A stretch of 64,000 bases of DNA from Nostoc sp. FACHB-152 (GTDB taxonomy: Bacteria; Cyanobacteriota; Cyanobacteriia; Cyanobacteriales; Nostocaceae), in the NCBI RefSeq assembly GCF_014697475.1, contig NZ_JACJRV010000002.1, positions 61,515 through 125,514 on the forward strand, read 5' to 3'. A program made the position numbers and the translations under genes. The notes under the pieces were generated by a model. That model was not told the DNA's origin. It saw only the letters and a list, made by a program, of their open reading frames with translations, and made no database searches. This document shows, in pieces, positions 53,987 through 62,594 of the stretch; positions within the stretch are counted from its first letter, which is position 1, and the number at the start of each line of letters is the position of its first letter.

Positions 53987-54841
53987 TTATGGTAATCGCC
54001 AATATTGAGCGCGTTGCTTGAGCCAACCTTCTGCTATATATCGAGCGATCGCTTCATTTACATTACGTCGCAGTTCGTCGTATTGCAATCCCTTGGGCAG
54101 AACTACAGATAAAGGTTCTGTCGATAACTTAGTTGGTAACAATCTATATTGAGGATATTGTTGCACCCAACCGCTAAGAACGCTGGCATCGGCAGCAAAA
54201 GCTATAACTTTGTTATTTTCTAGTTGCTCTCGTGCTTCCTGGTAAGAATTGACTCCCACTAATTCAGCATTGGGAAGATAATAACGTACTTGAGCAATTG
54301 TATTAGAGTGATTGAGTACAACAACTTTCCGCTTTTCTAAATCCCGAAGTTGCTGTATAGAGGTATCTTTGGTAATTAAGTAAGTGCCATCGTAGTAGTA
54401 AGGCACACTGAAACTAACTAGGCGGGCGCGTGATTCTGTGGCGGTAACTCTGGCAATAGCGAAATCGACTTGATGATTTAAGACTACAGATAAGCGATCG
54501 CGGTTTGCTACAGGTTGCAACTTGACAGCATCTGCTTTACCCAGTAAATCAACTGCCAAGCGTTGCGCCAAATCAATTTCTAAGCCTTGGAGATTGCCGT
54601 TAGCATCCCTAAATCCTAGGGGACGCAAGTTATCTTTAATCGCAATATTAAAATAACCACGTCGCTGAATTTTTGGCATTTCTGCGGCAGATGCAGGTAG
54701 TCCTGTGACTAACGTCAAAAAGCAGAAAGTATAAATGGTAGCGGGTAATACCAGATGTAACCGGATAAAGGATAAAGGATAAAGGATAAAGGATGAAAAA
54801 AAGATTTGTTGCGTCACTAATTTTTTGAGTAACAAGCTCAT
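53987..54841 (-). CDS. amino-acid-type ABC transporter substrate-binding protein
   Basis: A periplasmic binding protein of family 3 (SBP_bac_3). Recognisable blocks are the first strand RRGYFNIAIKDNLRPLGFRDANGNLQGLEIDLAQRLAVDLLG, then NHQVDFAIARVTATESRARLVSFSVPYYYDGT and NKVIAFAADASVL. The N-terminus is problematic: a heptamer repeat (GGATAAA) lies inside the signal-peptide coding region and encodes FILYPLSFI. The start at 54841 (MSLLLKKL) gives a plausible long signal peptide ending ASAAE; an ATG 16 codons earlier has a GGATGAAG site. No permease or ATPase gene is adjacent, so it may serve an orphan system or act as a sensor. Confidence 0.85.
   Translation of the reverse strand: MSLLLKKLVTQQIFFSSFILYPLSFIRLHLVLPATIYTFCFLTLVTGLPASAAEMPKIQRRGYFNIAIKDNLRPLGFRDANGNLQGLEIDLAQRLAVDLLGKADAVKLQPVANRDRLSVVLNHQVDFAIARVTATESRARLVSFSVPYYYDGTYLITKDTSIQQLRDLEKRKVVVLNHSNTIAQVRYYLPNAELVGVNSYQEAREQLENNKVIAFAADASVLSGWVQQYPQYRLLPTKLSTEPLSVVLPKGLQYDELRRNVNEAIARYIAEGWLKQRAQYWRLP
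54763..54795. repeat. heptameric tandem repeat (GGATAAA x4) inside a coding region
   Basis: Four full 7-bp units plus a partial one lie in the signal-peptide region of the binding-protein gene. Because 7 is not a multiple of 3, each gain or loss of one unit shifts the reading frame of everything upstream relative to the mature protein. Confidence 0.95.
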
Positions 54842-54933
54842 CCCTTTTAAACCCCTTGATTTATGTTCAAGGTAAGTTTCAGCCTTCATACTTCATACTT
54901 CATCCTTCAAAGGTTATTCATCCGATACCGCCT

Positions 54934-55290
54934 TTATGCTTTAGCTTGGCTGGCAAGTTCAGCTACTTTGCTAAAGCTAGCAGGATCGAGAACTGCCAAT
55001 TGTGCCAACATTTTGCGGTTGAGTTGGATATCAGCTTTTTTCAAGTTGCCAATCAACTGGCTATAGCTCAAACCATGTTGTCTAGCAGCAGCGTTAATCC
55101 GAGTGATCCACAGACGACGAAAATCGCGTTTGCGCTTTTTGCGATCGCGGTATGCACTGCGGAGTGCCTTCATTACTTGCTGGTTAGCGGTTCTAAACAG
55201 AGTGGAGTGAGAACCACGAAAACCTTTAGCTAATTTGAGAATTTTATTGCGGCGTTTACGAGCTACGTTACCGCGTTTTACGCGAGTCAT
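54934..55290 (-). CDS. rplT: 50S ribosomal protein L20
   Basis: L20 binds 23S rRNA early in large-subunit assembly. The 118-residue sequence is canonical: [23 protein letters not shown], then [26 protein letters not shown], and a globular C-terminal half with [20 protein letters not shown]. It follows rpmI by 32 bp, the usual order. infC, which often begins this operon in other bacteria, is not upstream here. Confidence 0.99.
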   Translation of the reverse strand: MTRVKRGNVARKRRNKILKLAKGFRGSHSTLFRTANQQVMKALRSAYRDRKKRKRDFRRLWITRINAAARQHGLSYSQLIGNLKKADIQLNRKMLAQLAVLDPASFSKVAELASQAKA

Positions 55291-55322
55291 ATTTTAATTC
55301 CTGAAAGCCTGAAAAGTTTACA

Positions 55323-55520
55323 TTACAAATAAGGAAGCATCAAGCGCACGTTTTCTTCGTCGCGCTCGTTGACAATTGCCATTTTGGAAAATTTACGCTT
55401 TTTGTTGGTACTCTTGTGTTCTAACAAGTGGTTCTTAAAAGCTTTGCGACGGACGATTTTACCGCTACCAGTAGCGCGGAACCGTTTCGCTGCTGCTTTA
55501 CGGGTCTTTAGTTTAGGCAT
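55323..55520 (-). CDS. rpmI: 50S ribosomal protein L35
   Basis: A 65-residue basic protein ([20 protein letters not shown], then [19 protein letters not shown]) typical of bL35. First gene of the rpmI-rplT operon. Its promoter must lie in the 120 bp that also contains the 30-bp palindrome at 55589. Confidence 0.99.
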   Translation of the reverse strand: MPKLKTRKAAAKRFRATGSGKIVRRKAFKNHLLEHKSTNKKRKFSKMAIVNERDEENVRLMLPYL

Positions 55521-55588
55521 TGGCTGGCTTTAAATTTGACAATTCGACACGATCCATAATTATATACTATTCTCATTACTGAATTGCC

Positions 55589-55618
55589 AATGTAGAGACG
55601 TAGCTACGTCTCTACATT
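55589..55618. terminator. 30-bp perfect palindrome
   Basis: The self-complementary sequence centres on GACGTAGCTACGTC and is flanked by T-rich DNA on one side. It is 27 bp after the stop of the triplicated-domain gene and upstream of rpmI, so it could terminate the former. Such perfect palindromes are a dispersed repeat class in cyanobacteria. Confidence 0.6.
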
Positions 55619-55644
55619 TTGTTGTTGACGATCGCTTCACAAAT

Positions 55645-56673
55645 CTACCGTTCAATATCCGGGTCTAAGACGATTTGAGAACCAGATTCGTTAGTATGAT
55701 AAGTCCAAGACTCACGGCGCACTCGCACAATTACTTCCCAACCTTCGATGGGGTTGTATTCTTCAGTGCAGATTTCGCCAAAGTTGAAGACACAACGATT
55801 ACTAAAAGTTTTGCGTTTAGCTTGAGTAATTCTTAAATCCCTCTCATCCTCTCCAGAACGTCGAGCCGCATCACGCAAGATTTTATCTGCAATCGCTCTT
55901 GGAAGTCGCTGATTATTTTCTGAACCTGAGTCGGAAATTTGCGGATCTAAAACGATCCGATTACCAGACTCATCAACATGGTAAGTCCAAGACTCTCTCC
56001 CAACTCGCACAATTACTTCCCAACCTTCAATTGGGTTGTATTCTCTGGTACAAACTTCACCAAAGTTGAAGATACAAGGATTACTAAAGGTTTTGCGTGT
56101 AGCTTGCGTAATTCTGATATCACTAGTATCTACATCAGAAGAACGACGACCAGCATCGCGTAAAACTGAATTAGCGATCGCTCTTGGTAATCGAGTGTTA
56201 GTGTCTGTATCTGAATCTCCATTTTGTGGATCTAAAACGATACGACTACCAGATTCATCAACATGGTAAGTAAAATATTGATTTTGAACTGTAACAACAA
56301 CTTCCCAACCTTGAATAGGGTTATACTCCCTAGTGCAAACTTCGCCAAAGTTGAAGATACAAGGATTACTAAAGGTTTTGCGTGTAGCTTGCGTAATTCT
56401 CACCTCGCCATTTGAGACTCCCTCACGCCGCGCCGCATCACGAATTACGGAGTTAGCAATTACTCTTGGTAGTCGATTTGAGCGATTACGAAAGTGGTCA
56501 GGTAAGCGTTGAGAAAGTTGGATTGGTTCGCCACGTGGAGCAGCTTCAGCCGTGTAATTACCTGTTAATCCCTGTGCAACAGACAGCAAGCTTGTTAACG
56601 CAAGGGTCAAAACAACACCTTTAGGAAGCTTGCTAGTGCTGTTGATTATTGAAGACAAATGAATATTTTCCAT
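55645..56673 (-). CDS. secreted protein of three near-identical 85-residue domains
   Basis: A signal peptide (GVVLTLALTSLLSVAQG, cleaved near residue 42) precedes three tandem copies of one domain, about residues 68-150, 160-242 and 252-340. Each starts RLPRAIANSVLRDA, contains ITQATRKTFSNPCIFNFGEVC with two Cys nine apart, then REYNPIEGWEV, then TYHVDESG and IVLDP. The Cys pair probably forms a disulfide in the periplasm. The DNA repeats are also very similar, so the duplication is recent or is homogenised. I do not recognise the domain. It stands alone. Confidence 0.85.
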   Translation of the reverse strand: MENIHLSSIINSTSKLPKGVVLTLALTSLLSVAQGLTGNYTAEAAPRGEPIQLSQRLPDHFRNRSNRLPRVIANSVIRDAARREGVSNGEVRITQATRKTFSNPCIFNFGEVCTREYNPIQGWEVVVTVQNQYFTYHVDESGSRIVLDPQNGDSDTDTNTRLPRAIANSVLRDAGRRSSDVDTSDIRITQATRKTFSNPCIFNFGEVCTREYNPIEGWEVIVRVGRESWTYHVDESGNRIVLDPQISDSGSENNQRLPRAIADKILRDAARRSGEDERDLRITQAKRKTFSNRCVFNFGEICTEEYNPIEGWEVIVRVRRESWTYHTNESGSQIVLDPDIER

Positions 56674-56682
56674 ACCGTCATA

Positions 56683-56745
56683 CCTAGAGGCTACAGGCTA
56701 GAGGCTAGGGACTAGTATTTTTTACTCAGTAATGCCAGTTATGAC
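56683..56745. repeat. repeat family E, half copy (gap 56674-56983)
   Basis: CTAGAGGCTAGGGACTAG and TTTTTTACTCAGTAATG match the left half of the inverted repeat at 28936-29092 with changes. The right half is not present. The rest of the gap has a GAGGCAGAAGGCAG low-complexity run and no gene. Confidence 0.6.
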
Positions 56746-56983
56746 AACTTTGGAACCCAAAGCAACGCACTGGCTCCTTAGCACTCTGCACTTTTTCAAG
56801 CTAAGTTGACGGATGATCTGATTTGATTGTTGCTATTAAGTAGGTCGTCGTGAATATTTATCGTCAGGATAAGGCAGGAGGCAAGAGGCAGAAGGCAGAA
56901 GAGAAGAGGCTTTTAGCTTAATTAATCTTTCGTAACATAGTTAGGTTTTTTCTCACCGACTTACTTAGGCATTACGAATTGTA

Positions 56984-57562
56984 TTACTCAAACTCTGGTG
57001 GCCAAAGTTCTGCGATCGCTAATTCCCAACCTGGAAGTAGCTCTGGTATTGTTAGTTTGTCGTTGTCTTTTAAAACGAGTGGTTCAAGGTTAGGGCGATA
57101 AACTTTGACTAATAGTTGGTCAGGGTCGATGAGAATACCAACAGTCGCTCCTAGTTGTAAGAATAATTTAATTTTTTCTTCTAGTGGTCTGAGGCGGTCG
57201 CTTTTGGATTTCACCTCAACCATCAAGTCGGGTACTAACTCTACAAAATCACGCTGAGTTTTTTTGAGTCTTTCGGCGCGCACAAATGAAACATCTGGAG
57301 CGCGTAAATTTCGCTTTTCAGTATCGCCAGGAGTTTCATTAGTTTCCAGACTAGGTAAGATAAAACCAGCACTAGAACCAGTCACTCTGCCGAGTTTGCG
57401 AGGCATGACCCAGACGTTCAAGAACGTCAACAGACGAGAACCTATTTCGTCTGATTCATAATCGGATGGCCCCATAACAATAATGTTCCCCTCGACAAGC
57501 TCCATCCGCCAATCAGGATTTTGTGACTGTAATTTTTCTAAGTCTTTAATTGTTAGTGACAT
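56984..57562 (-). CDS. Uma2-family (DUF820) putative endonuclease
   Basis: A 192-residue PD-(D/E)xK-fold protein of the Uma2 family, greatly expanded in cyanobacteria. The motif RAPDVSFVRAERL (about 80-92) and the catalytic DLMVEVKSKSD (Asp, then Glu-x-Lys, about 109-119) are intact, as is the opening WRMELVEGNIIVMGPSD. The physiological target is unknown; many copies behave like mobile or housekeeping nuclease-fold genes. It is not next to an insertion sequence here. Confidence 0.9.
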   Translation of the reverse strand: MSLTIKDLEKLQSQNPDWRMELVEGNIIVMGPSDYESDEIGSRLLTFLNVWVMPRKLGRVTGSSAGFILPSLETNETPGDTEKRNLRAPDVSFVRAERLKKTQRDFVELVPDLMVEVKSKSDRLRPLEEKIKLFLQLGATVGILIDPDQLLVKVYRPNLEPLVLKDNDKLTIPELLPGWELAIAELWPPEFE

Positions 57563-57767
57563 AAGGCATAACTCGCTTCATAAGCGATCGCTTTCTATAA
57601 TATTAGGACTTACGCACAAGTAACAAGAAACGTAGACGCGCAAGCGGCTTGCCGCAGGGTACCACAAAGTACGCAAAGAACACAAAGAAAAAAGAGTTTG
57701 AGATAGTTTTTCTGTTAAGTATGCTTGACTGCTCTTGGAATTAAATAAGTAACGCACCAACGAAATT

Positions 57768-58157
57768 TTAAGGTGCATCTATTTCACTTCGGTGTTTAAT
57801 ATTGTCAAAACTATATCCTAATTCGTTAATAAACTTTTCCACTTCATCTATACAAGAAAAGTAATAGTTATCCTTTTGTCTTATATCGTCTCCAGTTTCA
57901 TATTTTCCAATTTCATGAACATCTCGCCGTAGTTCTTTAATAATTACATGATATGGTGTTTTTTCTCTCTTTTCGGCTTCTCTAACTTTAATTTGATAAA
58001 GGTCTTCGTCTAAATAATCTTCTCTTTGAGGCGTGAATGATAATTTCTGGAGTTTATTAATTAAAATCCATCCCAAATATTCACGGTCATCAGTTTCTTT
58101 TATAAAACCCCATTGTTCGCCATTACTTAGTTTTTTCTTCAGTTCTACTTTATCCAT
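57768..58157 (-). CDS. hypothetical protein, 129 aa
   Basis: A soluble, highly charged protein with no family I can name. It has an alpha/beta look (GFIKETDDREYLGWILINKL) and Lys/Glu-rich helices (LYQIKVREAEKREKTPYH), then FSCIDEVEKFINELGYSF near the end. It is flanked by the Uma2 gene and the helicase gene on the same strand, with gaps of about 200 and 57 bp. The helicase end next to it is within a heptamer repeat. Coding potential is good, but function is unknown. Confidence 0.65.
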   Translation of the reverse strand: MDKVELKKKLSNGEQWGFIKETDDREYLGWILINKLQKLSFTPQREDYLDEDLYQIKVREAEKREKTPYHVIIKELRRDVHEIGKYETGDDIRQKDNYYFSCIDEVEKFINELGYSFDNIKHRSEIDAP

Positions 58158-58191
58158 ATACTTCTTTTCAATTAAATATAGTTAGTTTAAT

Positions 58192-58222
58192 TTCATACTT
58201 CATACTTCACACTTCATACTTC
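58192..58222. repeat. heptameric tandem repeat at the helicase stop codon
   Basis: Four or five TTCATAC-type units, one changed to TTCACAC. Read on the minus strand the units give GAAGTATGA, so the helicase stop TGA is supplied by the repeat. Shorter versions of the same unit are at 22000-22017 and 54884-54905. Confidence 0.9.
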
Positions 58223-60673
58223 AATTGATTCTGGAAACTGCCGCTTTAATGCCGGAAACACAGGACAAGGGGCTTGTTCTTGTAAATTGTCTGGCTTACT
58301 CCAAGTGAAAGGTGCTTTATGTGCGGCAGACATCCATAACAGACGCTTGGCGCGTGTCATAGCAACATAAAGCAAACGGTATTCTTCAGCAGTTTTTAAG
58401 TGTTTGGCTTGTTCCCAAGCTTGGGTAACATCCGGTATACCAGATTCTCCGTGGAGAGCGGCACGAATTTGGGCGCGTGCTACTTCTGATAATGTGAAGT
58501 CTCCTAAAAACTGGCTTTGAGGCGGAACCCAAAACCGACCAGGAATTAAATTTTCATGCAAAAAGGGAATAAAAACATAGTCCCAATCCAGCCCTTTGGC
58601 TTTGTGCATGGTAATAATAGTGAGTTGATTAGGGCGGGTATAGTGTGCTTCTAAATCTTCGGTTTCTACAGGCTCAAAGCGTTCGGAATTAACAATTTCG
58701 CTTAAAGCTGACAGCATTGTACCCATTGAACTACCACCAGCTATTTGCTGATTGACTCGTTCTGCAAGTTTGTCAGCAGTTGCTAATTCTGCTTGGTCGT
58801 AATTCAACGCCAAAGCCAGGAAGGAAATTAATTGGTAAAGAGGAAGTTCTAAGCGGGCGCGGAGTAGGCTACGGCAAAGGTGAGCCGCTTTTTCTGCTGG
58901 TTCTGGTTGGGGTGCTGCTAAAGGGCCAGGATATAAAAACTCTTCTGGCAAACTAGCGAGGGCGTTGAGGTCTTGGGTAGGAATTAATTGCCTTTGTACT
59001 AATACTTCTAAGGCAGCTTTAAGATAATCTGGTGAGTGCGGTCGATCGCAAAATTGTAATAATGCCAAAATTTCTTGCGGTACGTGCGAACGGCGATCGC
59101 GTTCTCCTACATCGTACAGTGTAATTTTATGCTCTTTACATACAGGTGCCAGCATTTCTGCTAACCATCGGCCTTGGCGATTTTCTCTCACTAATACCGC
59201 CGCCCGTGTATTTGCTGGGTCTGGTGTAAATAACTCAACTACTCTTTTAGATAGTAGTTCGACCGTGTGATGAATATCACGAGGTGTGTATAATTCTAAA
59301 CCTCTACCTTCCGGTGCAGGGTTGGCATTTTTTTGGGGATCACTGACATCAACAGGATAAATTGTCTGTGGGCGGAAGGGTGAAGAGGCGTTAAGATGAG
59401 GCGACTTTTGATTTTTCGCGCCGTAGAAACTGTTCACCCACTCCAACGCAAAGTTAGCCGCCGCAATTATAATTCTCGTACTGCGACCAGCTTGATTCAT
59501 TGTGGCTAATTTTTCAACGCGATCGCACTCCTCACAAAATTGCCGAAAATAAATTGGGTCGGCTGGTGTAAAAGTTGAGTTAATTGCTTGGTTAGGATCG
59601 CCAACTCTAACTAAATTTAATGGGGAGTGGGGAGTGGGAAGAGGAGACGGGGCAGGGGGCAGGGAGTAAGGGGGAAATTTCTCTTCCCTCTGCTCCTCTG
59701 CTCCTCTGCTCCTCTGCTTCTCCTCATCACCATCGCTTGCCAAGATTTCTAACAACCGGGTTTGCAATGGACTAGAATCTTGGGCTTCGTCTTCAAAGAC
59801 AGCGAAAACTTGGTTTTGTTCGATGCGGCGCGCGCTGTCATTTTCTAACACTCGTAGGGCGGCGAGAATCATATCGTCGTAGTCGATGAAGTCGCGCGAT
59901 CGCATTAAGTTCTGATATTGTTCATATAATCCTGCCGCTATGCTTAAGATTGCATATTCATCGGCAGTTTGTTTACTCCACTGTTGTAGTTGTTCTGGCG
60001 ATAGACCAGAACTTTTTGCTTCGTGAATTACTGTAGTTGCTAAGTCTGGCAATACTTCTGTTCGCAACACAGATTGACGGCGTAATCTTTCAGTTTCTTC
60101 ACCATCAAATTGTTGCCCTTCTAGTAAACGAAAATATTTTTCAGGATTGTTGTTAATCCATTGTTCTACTGCTGTGCGAATTAAGCGATGGCTTTGGCTA
60201 GGCGTAATTAATGTCAGATTTTCTAACTCTAAACCTGATAAATCTGGATAACGACTAGCTATATTTAATGCCAGACCATGTAATGTATAGACGGCAAAAC
60301 CTGTTTGTGGTAGTGATAAATCTTCACGTAAATATTTACGAATTTTCGCTTTAATATTGGCAGCCGCAGAGCGAGTAAAGGTAACAACTACTAACTGGCG
60401 ATGAACGGATGAACGCGAAAGGGCTAAACTTTCATACTGACGCGCAATTGCGATCGCCGCCGCCGCCGCCATACCTGTAGATTTACCCGCACCAGGAACA
60501 GCAGAAACCGCCAATGGCCCCGATAGCCAATCCGCCATTTGTTGTTGTCCCTGGCGTAAGCCATTGCGAATTGCTAATATTTTTGCTCTTAAAGATGATA
60601 CAGGTGATGACTGCGATATTTCCGATGAGACAGATTCAACTGGTACAGTAGCAGTAAAGTTAGTATCTGACAT
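58214..60673 (-). CDS. UvrD/Rep-type superfamily 1 helicase with in-frame insertion
   Basis: A 3'-5' DNA helicase or ATPase of the UvrD group. Walker A is AVPGAGKSTGM, motif Ia region VVTFTRSAAANIKAKIRK, motif II FEDEAQDSSPLQ, motif III VRVGDPNQAI, motif V TIITMHKAKGLDWDYVF and motif VI YVAMTRAKRLLW. Between motifs II and III an insertion of about 38 residues (EEKQRSRGAEEQREEK, then PAPSPLPTPHSPL) replaces what is normally a short turn. It is coded by repetitive DNA (CTCCTCTG units) like that seen between genes. The start at 60673 (MSDTNFTAT) is preferred over an ATG 12 codons upstream. The enzyme's role in repair is inferred. Confidence 0.92.
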   Translation of the reverse strand: MSDTNFTATVPVESVSSEISQSSPVSSLRAKILAIRNGLRQGQQQMADWLSGPLAVSAVPGAGKSTGMAAAAAIAIARQYESLALSRSSVHRQLVVVTFTRSAAANIKAKIRKYLREDLSLPQTGFAVYTLHGLALNIASRYPDLSGLELENLTLITPSQSHRLIRTAVEQWINNNPEKYFRLLEGQQFDGEETERLRRQSVLRTEVLPDLATTVIHEAKSSGLSPEQLQQWSKQTADEYAILSIAAGLYEQYQNLMRSRDFIDYDDMILAALRVLENDSARRIEQNQVFAVFEDEAQDSSPLQTRLLEILASDGDEEKQRSRGAEEQREEKFPPYSLPPAPSPLPTPHSPLNLVRVGDPNQAINSTFTPADPIYFRQFCEECDRVEKLATMNQAGRSTRIIIAAANFALEWVNSFYGAKNQKSPHLNASSPFRPQTIYPVDVSDPQKNANPAPEGRGLELYTPRDIHHTVELLSKRVVELFTPDPANTRAAVLVRENRQGRWLAEMLAPVCKEHKITLYDVGERDRRSHVPQEILALLQFCDRPHSPDYLKAALEVLVQRQLIPTQDLNALASLPEEFLYPGPLAAPQPEPAEKAAHLCRSLLRARLELPLYQLISFLALALNYDQAELATADKLAERVNQQIAGGSSMGTMLSALSEIVNSERFEPVETEDLEAHYTRPNQLTIITMHKAKGLDWDYVFIPFLHENLIPGRFWVPPQSQFLGDFTLSEVARAQIRAALHGESGIPDVTQAWEQAKHLKTAEEYRLLYVAMTRAKRLLWMSAAHKAPFTWSKPDNLQEQAPCPVFPALKRQFPESIEV

Positions 60674-60847
60674 GGAGAATTTTATACTTTTGGCTGATGG
60701 GCAAAACAATCTAATTAAGTGAATAAAAAGGTAGTATAAAAATTTTTCTTTTCCTCCTATATGTCTCAGAAATGAATATTTAACTTGAGTAATTTATATA
60801 ATTTTTAAGCAATAGATACAAATAGGCATTTTTGTTTATGTGTATTT

Positions 60848-62554
60848 ATGGTGAACAACTTTCATAACTCAATAATGACCAATAACAGACTTTATCTACA
60901 TTATCTAAGTTTAACTGGGGCGATCGCACTAGGTGCTATTTTGCGCTTTTGGCATTTAGATTTAAAACCTTTATGGATGGATGAAGTAATTACTTCTATC
61001 TTTAGTTTAGGTAAAAATTATCAAGATTTGCCTTTGGATGTGGTCTTTCCTTTAGAACGAGTCCAGGAACTTTTCACCTTTCAAGCTGGGGTAAGCTGTT
61101 CACAAATTGCCATGACTCTCAATACTCAGTCTACTCATCCACCGTTATTCTTCTGCGCCATGTATAAATGGCTAAGTTGGATGAGTCCTTTAGGCACAGA
61201 ATGGGTAGCAAAAATGCGATCGCTACCTGCCTTATTAGGTGTAGCTATAATCCCTGCAATTTATTTGGTAAATCGCATTGCCTTTTCCAAGGCTGCTGGA
61301 ATTACAGCAGCCTTGATTATGGCTACTTCGCCCTTTGCCGTTTACCTATCCCAAGAGGCAAGACATTATACTGCGCCGATGTTCCTGATCACTTTATCGT
61401 TGTTAGGACTGATGCAAATTCAACGGGATATCTTTGAGCGATCGCGTCTGAGATTCTGGCTTTGGCTATTGTGGACTATTATTAATAGTATTGGTATTTA
61501 TATTCACTACTTTTTTAGTTTAGCATTTATCGCAGAAGTTCTTACTTTAATTACTATAATTTATCATCAAAAAATAGACTTTGCTTTAACAAAAAAAATA
61601 TTTATTTTCCTTTTTATTTCCCTTACTAGCGTTGTTATTAGCTTTATTCCTTGGTTGCTAGCAATTTTCAATCATGTTCAGCGTACAGAAACAAACTGGT
61701 TGCCTACGCCTACTTTCATTTCACCCATTTATCAAACTATAATTAACTGGGTGTTGATGATAATTGCACTGCCTGTAGAAAACCAGCCGCTAACAATTAT
61801 GATCATTAATGGATTACTAATGGTAATCTTTTTTATTTGGTTAGGGCTAAAAATATTTCAAGGCTTGAGTCTTCTGTGGAAACACAATACAACTCATTTA
61901 TCTACCAAGACACTTTTATGTTTTAGTATATTTGTAATTTTAGAATTTTTTATTATTACCTATCTATTTGGCAAAGATATTACTGTTGTTCCTAGATATA
62001 ATTTTGTTTACTATCCAAGTATGTGCGCGCTTTTAGCAGCTAGTATTAATGCCAAGCCAAAGTCAAATTTTAACAATAATAAATTAATCTCAAAAATTGT
62101 AATTATTAGTATTATTAGCTGTACCTTTGTTGTATCTAACTTAGCCTTTCAAAAACCATTTCAACCAGATAGAGTTGCTCAAAATATGAATTTAGAGCCA
62201 GCTACTCCACTAATGCTAATTACTGGCTATGGTAATTATCAAGATGTGGCATTAGGATTAAGTTTCGCTTTAGCATTAGAACCGCTAAGAAATGTAAATA
62301 CATCAATGAGAAAATTAGATAATTTTGCTTTTATCAAAAATCAATCTAATTTACCGGTATTCTGGAATAAGCTTTCACAATTAGCTATTCCCGCTACTCC
62401 TCAGTTGAATTTATGGATAGTCGGCCCTGGTATGAGAAGACGCGATTATCAACCACAGATTACACTAGCTGAAAAAATTCTTTGCAATATAGATCCTAAA
62501 CAGCACTATCGTCTAGGGATTCCCTATCAACTTTATCGCTGTAACAAAACATAA
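60848..62554 (+). CDS. GT39-type membrane glycosyltransferase
   Basis: A second PMT_2/GT39-fold membrane protein (568 aa), not closely similar to the one at 17716. The first extracytoplasmic loop has the acidic pair in LKPLWMDEVITSIFSLG (about residues 46-62), and STHPPLFFCAMYKWLSW follows at about 103-119. About ten hydrophobic spans run to residue 450, and the last 115 residues are a soluble domain. Sugar donor and target are unknown. It may begin at this ATG or at one nine codons later. It is convergent with raf1, 40 bp apart, and divergent from the helicase gene. Confidence 0.85.
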   Translation: MVNNFHNSIMTNNRLYLHYLSLTGAIALGAILRFWHLDLKPLWMDEVITSIFSLGKNYQDLPLDVVFPLERVQELFTFQAGVSCSQIAMTLNTQSTHPPLFFCAMYKWLSWMSPLGTEWVAKMRSLPALLGVAIIPAIYLVNRIAFSKAAGITAALIMATSPFAVYLSQEARHYTAPMFLITLSLLGLMQIQRDIFERSRLRFWLWLLWTIINSIGIYIHYFFSLAFIAEVLTLITIIYHQKIDFALTKKIFIFLFISLTSVVISFIPWLLAIFNHVQRTETNWLPTPTFISPIYQTIINWVLMIIALPVENQPLTIMIINGLLMVIFFIWLGLKIFQGLSLLWKHNTTHLSTKTLLCFSIFVILEFFIITYLFGKDITVVPRYNFVYYPSMCALLAASINAKPKSNFNNNKLISKIVIISIISCTFVVSNLAFQKPFQPDRVAQNMNLEPATPLMLITGYGNYQDVALGLSFALALEPLRNVNTSMRKLDNFAFIKNQSNLPVFWNKLSQLAIPATPQLNLWIVGPGMRRRDYQPQITLAEKILCNIDPKQHYRLGIPYQLYRCNKT

Positions 62555-62594
62555 TTTCAGCAGCCGACTATCCACGTCACTTTTAAAAAATTAA

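Noticed and set aside
60710-60847. A regulatory RNA between the helicase and glycosyltransferase genes
   Set aside because: The region is short, AT-rich and without a stable hairpin; ordinary divergent promoters explain it.
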